Assembly (NCBI RefSeq): GCF_000382205.1
Contig: NZ_KB907789.1
Coordinates: forward strand, 744,001 to 808,000
DNA length: 64,000 nt
From: Dyadobacter beijingensis DSM 21582
GTDB taxonomy: Bacteria; Bacteroidota; Bacteroidia; Cytophagales; Spirosomataceae
Reading direction: 5' to 3'
The first letter of the stretch is position 1; each line of letters begins with the position of its first letter. The notes under the pieces are model-generated. The model was given only the letters and a program-made list of their open reading frames with translations, was not told the DNA's origin and did not search any database. Both the position numbers and the translations under genes were made by a program. Of the stretch, positions 52,221 to 61,959 are shown piece by piece.

Positions 52221-52253
52221 AACGGCCCGGGGCATATGCTCCGGGCCGTTTTA
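52221..52253 (+). terminator. Rho-independent terminator of the RND operon
   Basis: AACGGCCCGG (52221-52230) pairs with CCGGGCCGTT (52241-52250) around a ten-base loop that is itself partly self-complementary. Four Ts follow the stem. Confidence 0.85.
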
Positions 52254-52362
52254 TGTGAATGGGTAACGTACCATTTTGTTTCCTATACGCTGACTGGGCT
52301 CACCTCTGTGTGCAGGTAATTTCAAATACACTGGTCAGCTTCAGGCAAGTGCCGGGTGAAAA

Positions 52363-52395
52363 CAAAAAAGGGGTAAGCAACAATGCCTACCCCTT
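52363..52395 (-). terminator. Rho-independent terminator of the DUF4270 gene
   Basis: On the minus strand AAGGGGTA (52388-52395) pairs with TACCCCTT (52368-52375), followed by a T-rich run. It starts 20 bases past the gene's stop. Confidence 0.85.
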
Positions 52396-52414
52396 CCTGG
52401 TGTATTTTAAATGC

Positions 52415-53815
52415 TTACTTAGGCTTTACACGCGTGTAGTACAAAGAAAGCTCTACGCCTTTATTAGCGTTCTGCTGATCTCCCACCACGAGGCGATCGA
52501 CACTCTGGGCATATTCCGTACCGGCATCCTTAAACGATCCGCTGGAACTGAATGTGCTGCTTCTGATAATCAAACCGCCCACGTCGCCGGTTTCGGAAGT
52601 CATGATTTCCGTCGCGTAGGAGCTGATGTCGAATTCGTAATATTCATCGTTGTTGATCAAATCTTTCACGTATCGGCTACGTACCGGTGTGGTACCGCCA
52701 AACATATACACCGGCAGCGGCGCACCGTTTCCGTCGGTGTAGAACTGGTTGTTCTGATCGACGCGGTATATGTAGAGGATCGGCGGAACGCGGAATATAT
52801 TCGATACCGAAGCGCGAAGCGGCCTGATTCTCAGAATGGCCTTGTTAATAGCCGTGTACTGCGTGTATTTAAAATGGCGCAGGTAAGGCAGGTCCACGCG
52901 CATCATAATACCCGTGCCCGCCTGCATGTAAGCCGCGTTGGCCGACTGCGCAGAAGGCAATGAGGTCCGTTTGTTTGCAGGAATTTTCGCCAGCTGCGTA
53001 CCCGTCGGATCGGCCACAATATGGTTGTAAGAGGCCGAAATCTGGAAGATCGTCGAATCCTTTTTGTACTCGCTCACCGAAGGCGTGTGGTAATGCAGCT
53101 GAACCGACGAGCTGTCCGCGTAAGTGCTTGCCCAGTGGAAACCGATTACCGGGCCATTGTCCGTCGCCGCCGGCATCATTACCATCCCTTTTACAAGGTT
53201 GATCCAGTCGGTATTGGACGTGAGCTGGTTGTTTTTAGCCAATGCAAAAATCTGCTTTCCCAACGTATCCGAAAGCCTGATTTTCAACAGGTTCGTAGTG
53301 GTCGGTCTGGGAACGATGGTCACCTTTCCGATGGGTGTCGGGTCATAGGCGGTGGTGTTGTGGTTCCAGTACGACGATTTTTCGAGAATGTCGGTAAGGA
53401 GGCGGTACACCGTCAGGTTCATCGGCTTGGTGGTGTCGCCGTAGCTGTACGTGTTATCGTAGCGGAGCGAGAGAATGAGCGAGTCGTATTCGGCTTCCTG
53501 CGCCACGCTGACGCCGCTTTCGCGGGTGGCCTGGAAGAAGTTCATGGTCCGGACCTTGCCGAAATATGGGTCTTTGAAAGTCCCGAAAAGCATCCGCGGG
53601 GAGCCGCCGGTCATGATGGAGTCGCTCCCGATGGTCGAAAGCCTGATCGTAACGGTATCGGAAGTAAGTACGGCGAAATCGTCCGGATCAGGTTGGGACA
53701 GGGATTTGATTTCATCCCCCCATTCACAAGCTGTGAGCGAAAAAGCAAACCCAATAATGATCAGAAGCTTATTGACTGTCGACGACCTCCCGAAGGAATA
53801 TGACTTAAATTTCAT
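52415..53815 (-). CDS. DUF4270 family lipoprotein
   Basis: The 466-residue protein has a lipobox SLTAC (Cys30), then WGDEIKSLSQPD and long beta-rich DUF4270 segments: TIRLSTIGSDSIMTGGSPRMLFGTFKDPYFGKV near the start and a C-terminal RSSTFSSSGSFKDAGTEYAQSVDRLVVGD block. DUF4270 is confined largely to Bacteroidota and has no known function. It is a single-gene unit with its own promoter and terminator, divergent from the Kelch/DUF4907 pair; these families are often neighbours. Confidence 0.88.
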   Translation of the reverse strand: MKFKSYSFGRSSTVNKLLIIIGFAFSLTACEWGDEIKSLSQPDPDDFAVLTSDTVTIRLSTIGSDSIMTGGSPRMLFGTFKDPYFGKVRTMNFFQATRESGVSVAQEAEYDSLILSLRYDNTYSYGDTTKPMNLTVYRLLTDILEKSSYWNHNTTAYDPTPIGKVTIVPRPTTTNLLKIRLSDTLGKQIFALAKNNQLTSNTDWINLVKGMVMMPAATDNGPVIGFHWASTYADSSSVQLHYHTPSVSEYKKDSTIFQISASYNHIVADPTGTQLAKIPANKRTSLPSAQSANAAYMQAGTGIMMRVDLPYLRHFKYTQYTAINKAILRIRPLRASVSNIFRVPPILYIYRVDQNNQFYTDGNGAPLPVYMFGGTTPVRSRYVKDLINNDEYYEFDISSYATEIMTSETGDVGGLIIRSSTFSSSGSFKDAGTEYAQSVDRLVVGDQQNANKGVELSLYYTRVKPK

Positions 53816-53839
53816 TTAGAGCAAGAACAGTAAAAAGTG

Positions 53840-53870
53840 CAAAAATATCAGTTGCATTCTTAATTACAAC
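53840..53870 (-). promoter_or_regulatory. Promoter of the DUF4270 gene
   Basis: TATTTTTG on the minus strand (53840-53847) fits TAnnTTTG, with GTTG (53867-53870) as a near -33 box at a 19-base spacing. The leader would be about 18 bases. Confidence 0.55.
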
Positions 53871-54153
53871 ATGATTGAACGATTTCGGACAAATAAGAAA
53901 GTAAAATCCGGTTTGCAACAAAAAACGGAATGGGCACGTAAGAGTTAACAAAGGCTTTTCAACACTTACGCCACCGGCACCCGATTAGTGGCAAACATGA
54001 AAAGAAACGTAAAAGTGGGGTGACTATTTTAAACCATTCGGGGTTGGAATGCATCCTGTGATGGATACGCGGCGGTTGCAGCGCAACAATGTAACCCGAT
54101 ACGCGTTGAAAGTAACTGACCGATTAAAGTTTTGGACAAAAAATTTCTGATTA

Positions 54154-54185
54154 TTTTACTTAGCAGTATCAAGATGTTATGTTTG
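54154..54185 (+). promoter_or_regulatory. Promoter of the Kelch/DUF4907 pair
   Basis: TATGTTTG (54178-54185) is a consensus -7 box, with TTTT (54154-54157) at the -33 position 20 bases upstream. The leader would be about 74 bases. Confidence 0.55.
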
Positions 54186-54265
54186 CAAAAAATTTAGCTT
54201 CCGGGTAAACCGGGCCCTATTATTACCCAATACTCATTTGTAACAATTCGTCAAACTATAATTTC

Positions 54266-55306
54266 ATGTTTAATACCTTAAAAAAGACTTCGTTAGCCCT
54301 TCTTGTCGCTTCCAGCGCGTTGGTTCAGATGAGCTGCAGCAAAGACGATGATGCCGAAAAGCTCGGAAACTGGTTCAGAAAGGATTTGCCAAGCTTCGGA
54401 GGATCGATTCGTACCAATGCCGTGAGTTTTGTGATTGGCAGCGTAGGATACATTGGTACAGGTTACACAAACGAAACAGTTGCCAGGGTGAAAGATTTTT
54501 GGGCTTACAATGCCGAAAGACAAACCTGGTCTCAAATAACTCCATTCCCCGGAACCGGCCGGAACAACGCCACGGCATTCGTGCTGAAAGGCAAAGCATA
54601 CGTAGGCGGTGGTTATGACGGCGTATTGACCGTCGATAACGGCTACAAAAAAGATTATTTCGAATACGATCCTGCTACCAACAAATGGAAAGCGATCGCC
54701 GACTTCGGTGGCGGTACCCGTCAGTTCGCTACATCATTCGTCGTGAACGACAGAGCGTATGTAGGTCTCGGTTTCAACGCCAGCAACTTCTACCAGGATT
54801 TCTACGAGTATAACCCTACCACCGACAAATGGACCGAAATGGCCACTTTCAAAGGTGGTAAGAGAACCGGCGCCATTTCCTTCACGATCGGCAGCACGGC
54901 TTATGTAGGTTTCGGTAAAAGCAACTCCGGAACTTCATTTAAAGACATGTACAGCTTCGACCCTGCCGGCAACGGCGGCGCCGGAAACTGGACCCGCGTA
55001 GATTTCGCGACCGGATTTGACCAGGATGCATTCCCGGCACGTGCTTATGGGTTGGCATTCGTAATCGATGGCAAATCGTACGTAGTAGGCGGCGAAGGCA
55101 GATCCGACGTTTGGGAATACGATCCGGGATCAAACGGCTGGACGGAAAGAGCATCATTCCCGAGCCAGAGAGGTTTCGCAGGTGGTTTTGTAGTAGGCAA
55201 AATCGGTTACCTCGGAACCGGTAGCTCACTTGGCAGCGGCGGTGGTACCGACGACTTCTGGGGCTTCGATCCGACACAAGCAATTAACGACGACGACGAT
55301 CTGTGA
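54266..55306 (+). CDS. Kelch-repeat beta-propeller lipoprotein
   Basis: The 346-residue protein has a lipobox QMSC (Cys24). It then has about six Kelch motifs of the form AYVGGGYD / YFEYDPATNKWKAIADF / AYVGLGFN / FYEYNPTTDKWTEMATF / SYVVGGEG / VWEYDPGSNGWTERASF. It should fold as a propeller on the periplasmic or outer surface. Similar Bacteroidota proteins are annotated as galactose oxidase-like or NanM-like, but no catalytic residue set is evident. The stop overlaps the GTG start of the DUF4907 gene, so the two are coupled. Confidence 0.9.
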   Translation: MFNTLKKTSLALLVASSALVQMSCSKDDDAEKLGNWFRKDLPSFGGSIRTNAVSFVIGSVGYIGTGYTNETVARVKDFWAYNAERQTWSQITPFPGTGRNNATAFVLKGKAYVGGGYDGVLTVDNGYKKDYFEYDPATNKWKAIADFGGGTRQFATSFVVNDRAYVGLGFNASNFYQDFYEYNPTTDKWTEMATFKGGKRTGAISFTIGSTAYVGFGKSNSGTSFKDMYSFDPAGNGGAGNWTRVDFATGFDQDAFPARAYGLAFVIDGKSYVVGGEGRSDVWEYDPGSNGWTERASFPSQRGFAGGFVVGKIGYLGTGSSLGSGGGTDDFWGFDPTQAINDDDDL

Positions 55307-55659
55307 TCCGCAGGAAAAGCAGCATCATAATCATCTGTATACTGGCGACGGCCTTCGCAGCAGCGGTTTACCTTTTGTTCTTCAAAGGACAAAAGGTAAG
55401 CCAGAGCAGCGAAGGCCTTTCCCGTTTTAAGGTCGAAACGATCCGCCTGGAGCATGGCTGGGGTTATGTGGTCCGCCAGGACATGACGCCGGTGATCGAG
55501 CAGAAGGTCATTCCCGGCGTGCCGGGCGTAGACGGGTTCGCTACCGAGCTGGATGCGCGGAAAACCGGCGAGCTCGTCAGGCAGAAACTGGGCCGGGGGA
55601 TATTCCCGCCGACGATCTCCACGCGCGAGCTCGACAGTTTGGGTGTGAAATACAATTGA
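55303..55659 (+). CDS. DUF4907 family membrane-anchored protein
   Basis: The gene starts with GTG overlapping the TGA of the Kelch gene (GTGA). The 118-residue protein has one N-terminal membrane span (about 9-27). The DUF4907 block follows: GWGYVVRQDMTPVIEQKVIPGVPGVDGFATELDARKTGELVRQKLGRGIFPPTIS, ending in ELDSLG. The family's function is unknown; it is often coded next to Kelch and DUF4270 proteins, as here. Confidence 0.88.
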   Translation: MIRRKSSIIIICILATAFAAAVYLLFFKGQKVSQSSEGLSRFKVETIRLEHGWGYVVRQDMTPVIEQKVIPGVPGVDGFATELDARKTGELVRQKLGRGIFPPTISTRELDSLGVKYN

Positions 55660-55664
55660 TGATC

Positions 55665-55688
55665 AAGGCTCTCCGGAGCCTTTTTTTA
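55665..55688 (+). terminator. Rho-independent terminator after the DUF4907 gene
   Basis: AAGGCTC (55665-55671) pairs with GAGCCTT (55676-55682) around a four-base loop, followed by a run of Ts. It starts five bases past the stop and overlaps the end of the converging EEP-family gene. Confidence 0.85.
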
Positions 55689-56768
55689 TTTGACAATGTA
55701 AGTACCCATGATCGGGTAATGGTCCGAGTACTTCACCTGGGAAAATGTGGTAAAATCCAGCAGCGCCAGTTTTTCCTTTTGATAAAACTGGTTATCGATC
55801 CGGATGAAATATGGCAGGTGATTGTAGGTAAAGCCAAAGCCGTTACCCTTCTCTTCGAAACCGTTCCGCAGCGACTTCCGCAGCTTTCCGTAAATGTAGC
55901 TGTACGGCACCTCGTTGAAATCCCCGCAAACTACCACCGGGTACGGCGATTCGTCCACCCATTGCTGCAAAACCTTGTACTCCTCCGAGCGCATTTTAAA
56001 TCCGTGTTTCATACGCCTGTACGTATCGCGCCCCTCGCGCTTGAAGCCGTCCATCTCTTTTTGGTGTACGAGTTTGCTCAGGCTCAAAGTCATCGAGTAC
56101 AGATGCAGCGCTATGACACGCACGGTATCTCTCCCTACTTTCAGATCGGCCTGGATCATCCCGTTTTGCGCCAGGAACACAGTATCCTTCGCCGCCACAA
56201 TGGGCAATTTCGAGAGGATCGCCAGGCCCCAGTAACTTTTGCCGTATTTGCGTTTGTAGAAATAGGCGGCGTTTTTATAACCCTTCTTTTTGAAATAAGT
56301 CCCGGTATCGAAGATCGTTTCGTCCTCGTCGTAATACTCAGGCATGCAAAGCACATCGGCACCGCTGTCGCCGATCCAGGTTTTCATTTCCTGAATATCC
56401 TTGCGTACCCGCTCCGTCCGCCAGTCGTCGTTTTTCTGGAAAACATGGACATTATAGCTCATGACGGACAGCTTCTTCTGCCCTTCGGTATCGATGTCCG
56501 TTTTTTCCTTGTTAAAACCGAATGTACGGGAATAGAACAGCCCGCCTCCGAGGACCAACAGCAGCGGCAGCACGGCCTTCTTTCTGTCGGCCACAAACCA
56601 CACCGGGATGGATATGAGGTGCACGAGTACGACCGCCGGAAAGGACATCATCATAAAGCCTGCGAGCCAGCCGTCGGACGGCACCAGCAGTATGAGCGTG
56701 TAAATCAGCAGGGTATAAAGAGCAAAGCATTGATACAAAAACCACAGAAACTTCTTGATCCCCTTCAT
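55686..56768 (-). CDS. Membrane-anchored endonuclease/exonuclease/phosphatase (EEP) family protein
   Basis: The 360-residue protein has three N-terminal hydrophobic segments (about 5-28, 36-58, 65-82). An EEP catalytic domain follows: LSVMSYNVHVFQ, DVLCMPEYYDEDE, VRVIALHLYSM, PVVVCGDFNEVPYSYIY and a final YSDHYPIMGTYIV. The Asn, Glu, His and Asp metal-site residues are intact. EEP enzymes cleave phosphodiester or phosphomonoester bonds; with this anchor the domain may face the periplasm. The exact substrate is unknown. Confidence 0.9.
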   Translation of the reverse strand: MKGIKKFLWFLYQCFALYTLLIYTLILLVPSDGWLAGFMMMSFPAVVLVHLISIPVWFVADRKKAVLPLLLVLGGGLFYSRTFGFNKEKTDIDTEGQKKLSVMSYNVHVFQKNDDWRTERVRKDIQEMKTWIGDSGADVLCMPEYYDEDETIFDTGTYFKKKGYKNAAYFYKRKYGKSYWGLAILSKLPIVAAKDTVFLAQNGMIQADLKVGRDTVRVIALHLYSMTLSLSKLVHQKEMDGFKREGRDTYRRMKHGFKMRSEEYKVLQQWVDESPYPVVVCGDFNEVPYSYIYGKLRKSLRNGFEEKGNGFGFTYNHLPYFIRIDNQFYQKEKLALLDFTTFSQVKYSDHYPIMGTYIVK

Positions 56769-56835
56769 TGATTCAGAATAGCATTTTTTGGCAAAAATAG
56801 GGGATCGGTATGGATTTGGAAGACATCCGTTTATG

Positions 56836-56867
56836 TTTGTAGAAATGATAAAATAGTTTTATATTTG
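56836..56867 (+). promoter_or_regulatory. Promoter of the rimP-nusA-infB operon
   Basis: TTTG at 56836-56839 and TATATTTG at 56860-56867 with exactly 20 bases between match the phylum consensus. The predicted start near 56874 leaves a leader of about 63 bases. Confidence 0.8.
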
Positions 56868-56896
56868 CATCCAATTCTATTTTGATCGATTGATTG

Positions 56897-56919
56897 AGGG
56901 GGTCTAAATCCCCTTTTTT
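56897..56919 (+). terminator. Terminator-like hairpin in the rimP leader (candidate attenuator)
   Basis: AGGGG (56897-56901) pairs with CCCCT (56910-56914), and a run of six Ts starts at 56914. It lies after the promoter and before the rimP start, so it would act on the operon itself rather than on an upstream gene. Confidence 0.55.
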
Positions 56920-56936
56920 ATTTGTATAGCTTATAC

Positions 56937-57419
56937 ATGACCGTAAAGGAACATTTAGAAGTTTTACTGGCCCCGCTCCTGGAAGATGGAGATTGCTTTC
57001 TCGTTGACATTGTCATTAAACCGTCCAAGCTGAGCCAGAAAGTTACCATCCTGGTGGACAGCGATGAAGGGATCACGATCCAGCAATGCACGTCCATCAG
57101 CCGCAGGCTCGCGAAACAGCTCGAAGAACTGGACGTATTCGCAGAGGCATATACACTGGAAGTTTCTTCTCCCGGGCTGGACCAGCCGCTGCTGCTGCCA
57201 CGCCAATATAGGAAGAACGTGGGCAGGAACCTTAAGATATCGTTGAAAAGCGGGGATGTAGTGCAGGGAACGCTGACAGAAGCCGGCGACGACAGCATTA
57301 CGATCCAGCTGCCGGCTCCGAAGAAAAAGCCCAAAACACCGGTGGACGAAGCGTCGCTGGTGCGGCAGATCAGCCTGGCCGATATTTCCAAAGCACTGAT
57401 CGAAATCTCGTTTAAATAG
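56937..57419 (+). CDS. rimP: Ribosome maturation factor RimP
   Basis: The start is the ATG at 56937; a TTG five codons earlier is possible but lies beside the leader hairpin. The 160-residue protein shows RimP features: an N-terminal DCFLVDIVIKP strand pair, DEGITIQQCTSISRRLAKQLEE near 42, and EVSSPGLDQPLLLPRQYRKNVGRNLKI near 73. A C-terminal SH3-like barrel follows. RimP helps 30S subunit assembly. Its place ahead of nusA and infB is the conserved bacterial order. Confidence 0.95.
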   Translation: MTVKEHLEVLLAPLLEDGDCFLVDIVIKPSKLSQKVTILVDSDEGITIQQCTSISRRLAKQLEELDVFAEAYTLEVSSPGLDQPLLLPRQYRKNVGRNLKISLKSGDVVQGTLTEAGDDSITIQLPAPKKKPKTPVDEASLVRQISLADISKALIEISFK

Positions 57420-57507
57420 CTTCACAATGCCGGATTCGCGTTTCCGGGTTGGGATCAATTATATAATATGTATAACTTAGTATCAGCAAATATTCTTTAA
57501 CATAGCA

Positions 57508-58749
57508 ATGGATAGCGGAATATTAATTGAGTCATTCGCGGAGTTCGCAAGCTCTAAGAACATCGATCGTCCCACGATGATCAGTGTTTTGGAAGAGGTA
57601 TTTCGTACTATGATTCGCAAGAAATATGGCACCGATGACAATTTTGATGTGATCATCAACCCTGAAAGCGGTGACCTTGAAATGTGGCGTACCCGTGAGA
57701 TCGTGGACGATAATTCCGAGGATATCTGGGAATACAACAAAATACCGTTGAACGAAGCCCGCAAAATACAGAGTGACTTTGAGGTAGGTGAAGAAGTGGC
57801 AGAGGAAGTGAAGCTCGTGGAATTCGGTCGCCGCCTTGTACAAACCGCCCGCCAGACCCTGATCCAGAAGATCAAGGACATGGAAAAAGAGATCATGTAT
57901 GAAAAATACAAGGATCAGGTAGGTGAAATGATCACCGGCGAAGTGTACCAGACATTGCGCCACGAAGTGATTATCGTGGATTCGGAAGGCAACGAACTTT
58001 CGCTTCCGCGTACGGAACAGATTTCGAAAGACCGTTTCCGCAAAGGGGAATCCGTGAAATCGGTGATCCATAAAGTGGAAATGAACAACGGCTCACCGAA
58101 GATCACCCTGTCGAGAACGTCGCCGGTATTCCTGGAAAGATTGTTCGAAGTAGAGATCCCGGAGATTTACGATGGAATCATTTCGGTGCGTAAAGTTGTT
58201 CGTGAACCAGGGGAACGTGCCAAAGTAGCCGTAGAATCCTACGACGACAGAATTGACCCGGTGGGTGCCTGCGTCGGGATGAAAGGCTCACGTATCCATT
58301 CCATTGTCCGTGAATTGGGTAACGAGAACATCGACGTTATCAACTACACCGACAACCTCGAACTACTCATCAGCCGCGCACTGAGCCCTGCGAAAGTAAG
58401 CTCCATGCAGATCGACCGCGACGCCAAGCGCGTATCGGTATTCCTTAAACCAGACCAGGTATCACTGGCAATCGGTAAAGGCGGCCAGAATATCAAACTC
58501 GCCGGTAAGCTGGTAGGCATGGAAATCGACGTGTTCCGCGATATCGAGGAACAAAACGATGAGGATGTCGATCTGACCGAATTCTCGGACGAGATCGACG
58601 AATGGATCATCGACGAGCTGCATAAGATCGGTCTGGATACCGCGAAAAGCGTTCTCGCTCTGAGCAAGGAAGAGCTGGTAAGACGGACCGACCTCGAAGA
58701 AGCGACCGTCGAGGAAGTTCTGGACATCCTTCGAAAAGAATTTGAATAA
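57508..58749 (+). CDS. nusA: Transcription termination/antitermination factor NusA
   Basis: The 413-residue protein has an N-terminal RNA polymerase-binding domain (about 1-125), an S1 domain (about 130-200) and two KH domains (DPVGACVGMKGSRIHSIVRELGNENIDVI; VSLAIGKGGQNIKLAGKLVG). A short acidic C-terminal helical region follows. It lacks the two C-terminal acidic repeats of the E. coli protein, which is normal outside Proteobacteria. It modulates pausing, termination and rRNA antitermination, and may act on the leader hairpin ahead of rimP. Confidence 0.95.
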   Translation: MDSGILIESFAEFASSKNIDRPTMISVLEEVFRTMIRKKYGTDDNFDVIINPESGDLEMWRTREIVDDNSEDIWEYNKIPLNEARKIQSDFEVGEEVAEEVKLVEFGRRLVQTARQTLIQKIKDMEKEIMYEKYKDQVGEMITGEVYQTLRHEVIIVDSEGNELSLPRTEQISKDRFRKGESVKSVIHKVEMNNGSPKITLSRTSPVFLERLFEVEIPEIYDGIISVRKVVREPGERAKVAVESYDDRIDPVGACVGMKGSRIHSIVRELGNENIDVINYTDNLELLISRALSPAKVSSMQIDRDAKRVSVFLKPDQVSLAIGKGGQNIKLAGKLVGMEIDVFRDIEEQNDEDVDLTEFSDEIDEWIIDELHKIGLDTAKSVLALSKEELVRRTDLEEATVEEVLDILRKEFE

Positions 58750-58819
58750 TTAAAAACCGTGGACCTGTCCAAAGCAGCTCCGCAATCAATGCAAAACCTT
58801 ATTCTACTAAATTGCTAAT

Positions 58820-61800
58820 ATGGCAGAAGATAAAATGATGCGCCTTAGCCAAGTGGCACGGATCCTCAACGTGGGTATTACTACGATCGTGGATCATCTG
58901 TCTGCCAAGGGGTATAAGGTGGAAAGTAACCCGAATACCAAAATTAATGCCGATCAAATCGAGTTTCTTGCCAAGGACTTCAAATCAAATGACCTGAGGT
59001 CTTCCCTGACGCATAAACCAACCCCTCCCCCTGTGGAAGCACCGATTGAAGTGAAGGAGGATAAGGTTAAAAGCGATGTGGAAGGAATTCTCTATTTCCG
59101 TAATGCACCGAAGGCGGAAGAAAAGCCGGCAGTGGAAGAAACTCCTTCCGCTTCCGAGCCGCAACCTGCTTTTGAAAATAAACTGCCGGGTATCAAGGTA
59201 GTAGGCAAAATCGATCTGGATGCGAAAAAGCCGGTTGTACAACAGCCTGCCGAACCGGAGGAACAACCTAAACCGGAAGCTCCGAAGGAACCTGTTGCCG
59301 AAGCACCAGCACCAGCGCCCGTACAGAAGGAAGAAGTGAAACCGGCGCCCGTACAGCCCGAACCCGTGAAAGAGGCTCCGGTGGAAGCTCCTGCTCCTGC
59401 CAAAGAGGCAACCCCTGTGGCGGCGACCCCTGTGGCGGAAGCACCGGCGAAAGAAGAGCCGCGTCCCGCAGAACACGCAGCAAGCAAACCGGCTGCACCT
59501 GCTGAACCGAAAGAGACAGCACCGGTAGCCGAAAAACCTGTGGCAGCAGCACCCGCTGCACCGGAAACGACCAACACCAGCGAAGAACAGCCAGCCGGCA
59601 GTTCGGAACTGATCGAGGCACGCGGTGAGCAACTCAGAGGATTGAGGGTAGTTGGAAAAATCGAACTGCCTACGAATAAAAAGAAAGATCCGGTAGCTTC
59701 CAGCGATAACGCCGCCGACAAAAAACGCCGCAGAAAAAGAAAAAGAATCCGCGACGGCGCAGCAGGCCCCGGCGAAAACCGCCCTGCCGATGCCAATGCA
59801 ACACCAGGCGCAACCAATACCACCACTACCAACACCAGCGGTACGGATGCAAACCGCAGCCGTCCGAATACCCCAGGCAGCAACACGCAGGGCGGCAACC
59901 AGCAAGGTGGCGGTCAGCGGCCAGCACAAGGCGCGGGCAACCGTGGTGGTAACAACAGCAACAATAACCGCAGAGGCGGACGGCGCGAGGAGGTTTCCGA
60001 CAAGGAAGTGGCGGACAATATCAAAGCCACAATGGCACGTATGGGCGGTGGTAACACCAAAGGTATGGCCAGAGGCAAAGGACGTCGCCGCGACCGCGGA
60101 GATCAGAACGATCCGAACGGCTTCGGGGATGAAGAAACAAAAGTATTGCGCGTAACCGAGTTCGTGTCTGCCAACGACCTTGCGTCGTTGATGGACGTGA
60201 CGGTGCAGGAAGTCATTTCCGTGTGTATGTCAATGGGTATGTTCGTATCCATTAACCAGCGCCTCGATGCGGAAGCGATTACATTCATCGCCGACGAGTT
60301 CGGTTTTGAAGTAGCCTTCATCTCAGCGGAAGAAGAAGTACAAAACGACGTTACCGAGGAAGTGGACGACGAGGCGAGCCTTATAGAAAGAGCGCCGATC
60401 GTTACCATCATGGGTCACGTCGACCACGGTAAAACATCGCTTTTGGACTACATCCGCCAGGAAAACGTGGCGAGCGGCGAGGCCGGCGGTATCACGCAGC
60501 ACATTGGTGCATACAGCGTGAAAACGAAAACAGGCAAGCCGGTAACATTCCTCGATACACCAGGTCACGAGGCATTTACGGCGATGCGTGCCCGCGGTGC
60601 GAAAATTACCGACGTCGTTATCATCGTGATCGCGGCCGACGACAGCGTCATGCCGCAAACCCGCGAGGCGATCAACCACGCCCAGGTAGCCGGTGTACCG
60701 ATTGTATTTGCATTCAGTAAAGTAGACAAGCCAGGCGCGAACACGGAGAAAATCCGCGAAGAGCTGGCGAATATGAACCTCCTGGTAGAAGAATGGGGCG
60801 GTAAATACCAAACCCAGGAAATCTCTTCCAAATCAGGTCTCGGTATCGACGAGCTGCTTGAAAAAGTACTCCTCGAAGCAGAATTGCTTGAATTGAAAGC
60901 CAATCCGAACCGTCGTGCGGTAGGAACGGTCGTAGAAGCATCGCTCGACAAGGGCCGCGGCTACGTGACGACCATCCTCGTTCAGACTGGTACATTGAAA
61001 GTGGGTGACGTAGTATTGGCAGGCGCACACTTCGGTAAAGTGAAAGCGATGACCGATTACCTCGGTAAACGCCTCAAAACGGCAGGGCCATCCACACCGG
61101 TGCAGCTGCTCGGTTTGAATGGTGCGCCGCAGGCAGGTGACCGCTTCAATGTATTCGAAAACGAGCGCGACGCCCGTGACATCGCTACAAAACGCGAGCA
61201 GATCCAGCGCGAGCAGTCAATCCGTACCCGCAAGCACATTACGCTCGAAGAGATCGGCCGTCGTAAGGCGATCGGTACCTTCCGCGAATTGAACCTCATC
61301 GTAAAAGGTGACGTGGATGGTTCGGTAGAAGCACTTTCGGATTCATTGCTGCAACTTTCCACCTCCGAAGTTCAGGTTAATATCATCCACAAAGCGGTGG
61401 GTCAGATTTCCGAATCGGATGTGAACCTTGCGATTGCTTCCGATGCGATTATCGTCGGATTCCAGGTTCGCCCTTCTTCGAATGCGAAGAAAATGGCCGA
61501 GCAGGATCAGATCGAGATCCGCCACTACTCGGTGATCTACCAGGCGATCGAAGAGATCAAAGATGCGATGACCGGTATGTTGGCTCCGACGATCGAAGAG
61601 ATCATCACCGGAAACATCGAAATCCGCGAGGTATTCAAAATCAGCCGCATCGGTACCATTGCCGGTTGCTACGTAACGGATGGTTATGTGAAACGTAATA
61701 ATAAAATCCGCGTGGTACGCGACGGTATCGTACTCTATACCGGTGAAATCGACTCGCTGAAACGTTATAAAGATGATGTTCAGGAAGTGAGAAACGGTTA

Positions 61801-61894
61801 CGAATGTGGTTTGAGCATCAAAAATTACAACGACATCGAAATCGGCGATATCATCGAAAGCTTCGAATTGCGTGAAGTAAAGCGGACACTTTAA
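58820..61894 (+). CDS. infB: Translation initiation factor IF-2
   Basis: The 1024-residue protein has an N-terminal IF2_N helix-turn ([20 protein letters not shown]). A long low-complexity linker follows, rich in Pro, Ala and Glu and then Asn, Gly and Arg (about 80-420), and then a second IF2_N-type region. The GTPase domain has G1 GHVDHGKT (532-539), DTPGHE and the SKVDKPG box, followed by domains II to IV. IF-2 brings initiator tRNA to the 30S subunit. The extended, charge-alternating linker is typical of Bacteroidota. Confidence 0.96.
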   Translation: MAEDKMMRLSQVARILNVGITTIVDHLSAKGYKVESNPNTKINADQIEFLAKDFKSNDLRSSLTHKPTPPPVEAPIEVKEDKVKSDVEGILYFRNAPKAEEKPAVEETPSASEPQPAFENKLPGIKVVGKIDLDAKKPVVQQPAEPEEQPKPEAPKEPVAEAPAPAPVQKEEVKPAPVQPEPVKEAPVEAPAPAKEATPVAATPVAEAPAKEEPRPAEHAASKPAAPAEPKETAPVAEKPVAAAPAAPETTNTSEEQPAGSSELIEARGEQLRGLRVVGKIELPTNKKKDPVASSDNAADKKRRRKRKRIRDGAAGPGENRPADANATPGATNTTTTNTSGTDANRSRPNTPGSNTQGGNQQGGGQRPAQGAGNRGGNNSNNNRRGGRREEVSDKEVADNIKATMARMGGGNTKGMARGKGRRRDRGDQNDPNGFGDEETKVLRVTEFVSANDLASLMDVTVQEVISVCMSMGMFVSINQRLDAEAITFIADEFGFEVAFISAEEEVQNDVTEEVDDEASLIERAPIVTIMGHVDHGKTSLLDYIRQENVASGEAGGITQHIGAYSVKTKTGKPVTFLDTPGHEAFTAMRARGAKITDVVIIVIAADDSVMPQTREAINHAQVAGVPIVFAFSKVDKPGANTEKIREELANMNLLVEEWGGKYQTQEISSKSGLGIDELLEKVLLEAELLELKANPNRRAVGTVVEASLDKGRGYVTTILVQTGTLKVGDVVLAGAHFGKVKAMTDYLGKRLKTAGPSTPVQLLGLNGAPQAGDRFNVFENERDARDIATKREQIQREQSIRTRKHITLEEIGRRKAIGTFRELNLIVKGDVDGSVEALSDSLLQLSTSEVQVNIIHKAVGQISESDVNLAIASDAIIVGFQVRPSSNAKKMAEQDQIEIRHYSVIYQAIEEIKDAMTGMLAPTIEEIITGNIEIREVFKISRIGTIAGCYVTDGYVKRNNKIRVVRDGIVLYTGEIDSLKRYKDDVQEVRNGYECGLSIKNYNDIEIGDIIESFELREVKRTL

Positions 61895-61913
61895 TCCGTT
61901 CCCCAATACAGCA

Positions 61914-61946
61914 AAAGCCTGCCCCAGCAATGAGGCAGGCTTTTTT
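61914..61946 (+). terminator. Bidirectional terminator between infB and the HD hydrolase gene
   Basis: AAAGCCTGCC (61914-61923) pairs with GGCAGGCTTT (61934-61943), with Ts on the plus side and a shorter T-run on the minus side. It can serve both converging genes. Confidence 0.85.
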
Positions 61947-61959
61947 AATGCCTTAAAAA

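Larger units (their letters stand above)
53816..54265. other. 450-base divergent intergenic region
   Basis: It holds the promoter of the DUF4270 gene at its left end and that of the Kelch gene at its right end. The roughly 300 bases between contain nothing I can name: no open frame with family support and no strong hairpin. Confidence 0.5.
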
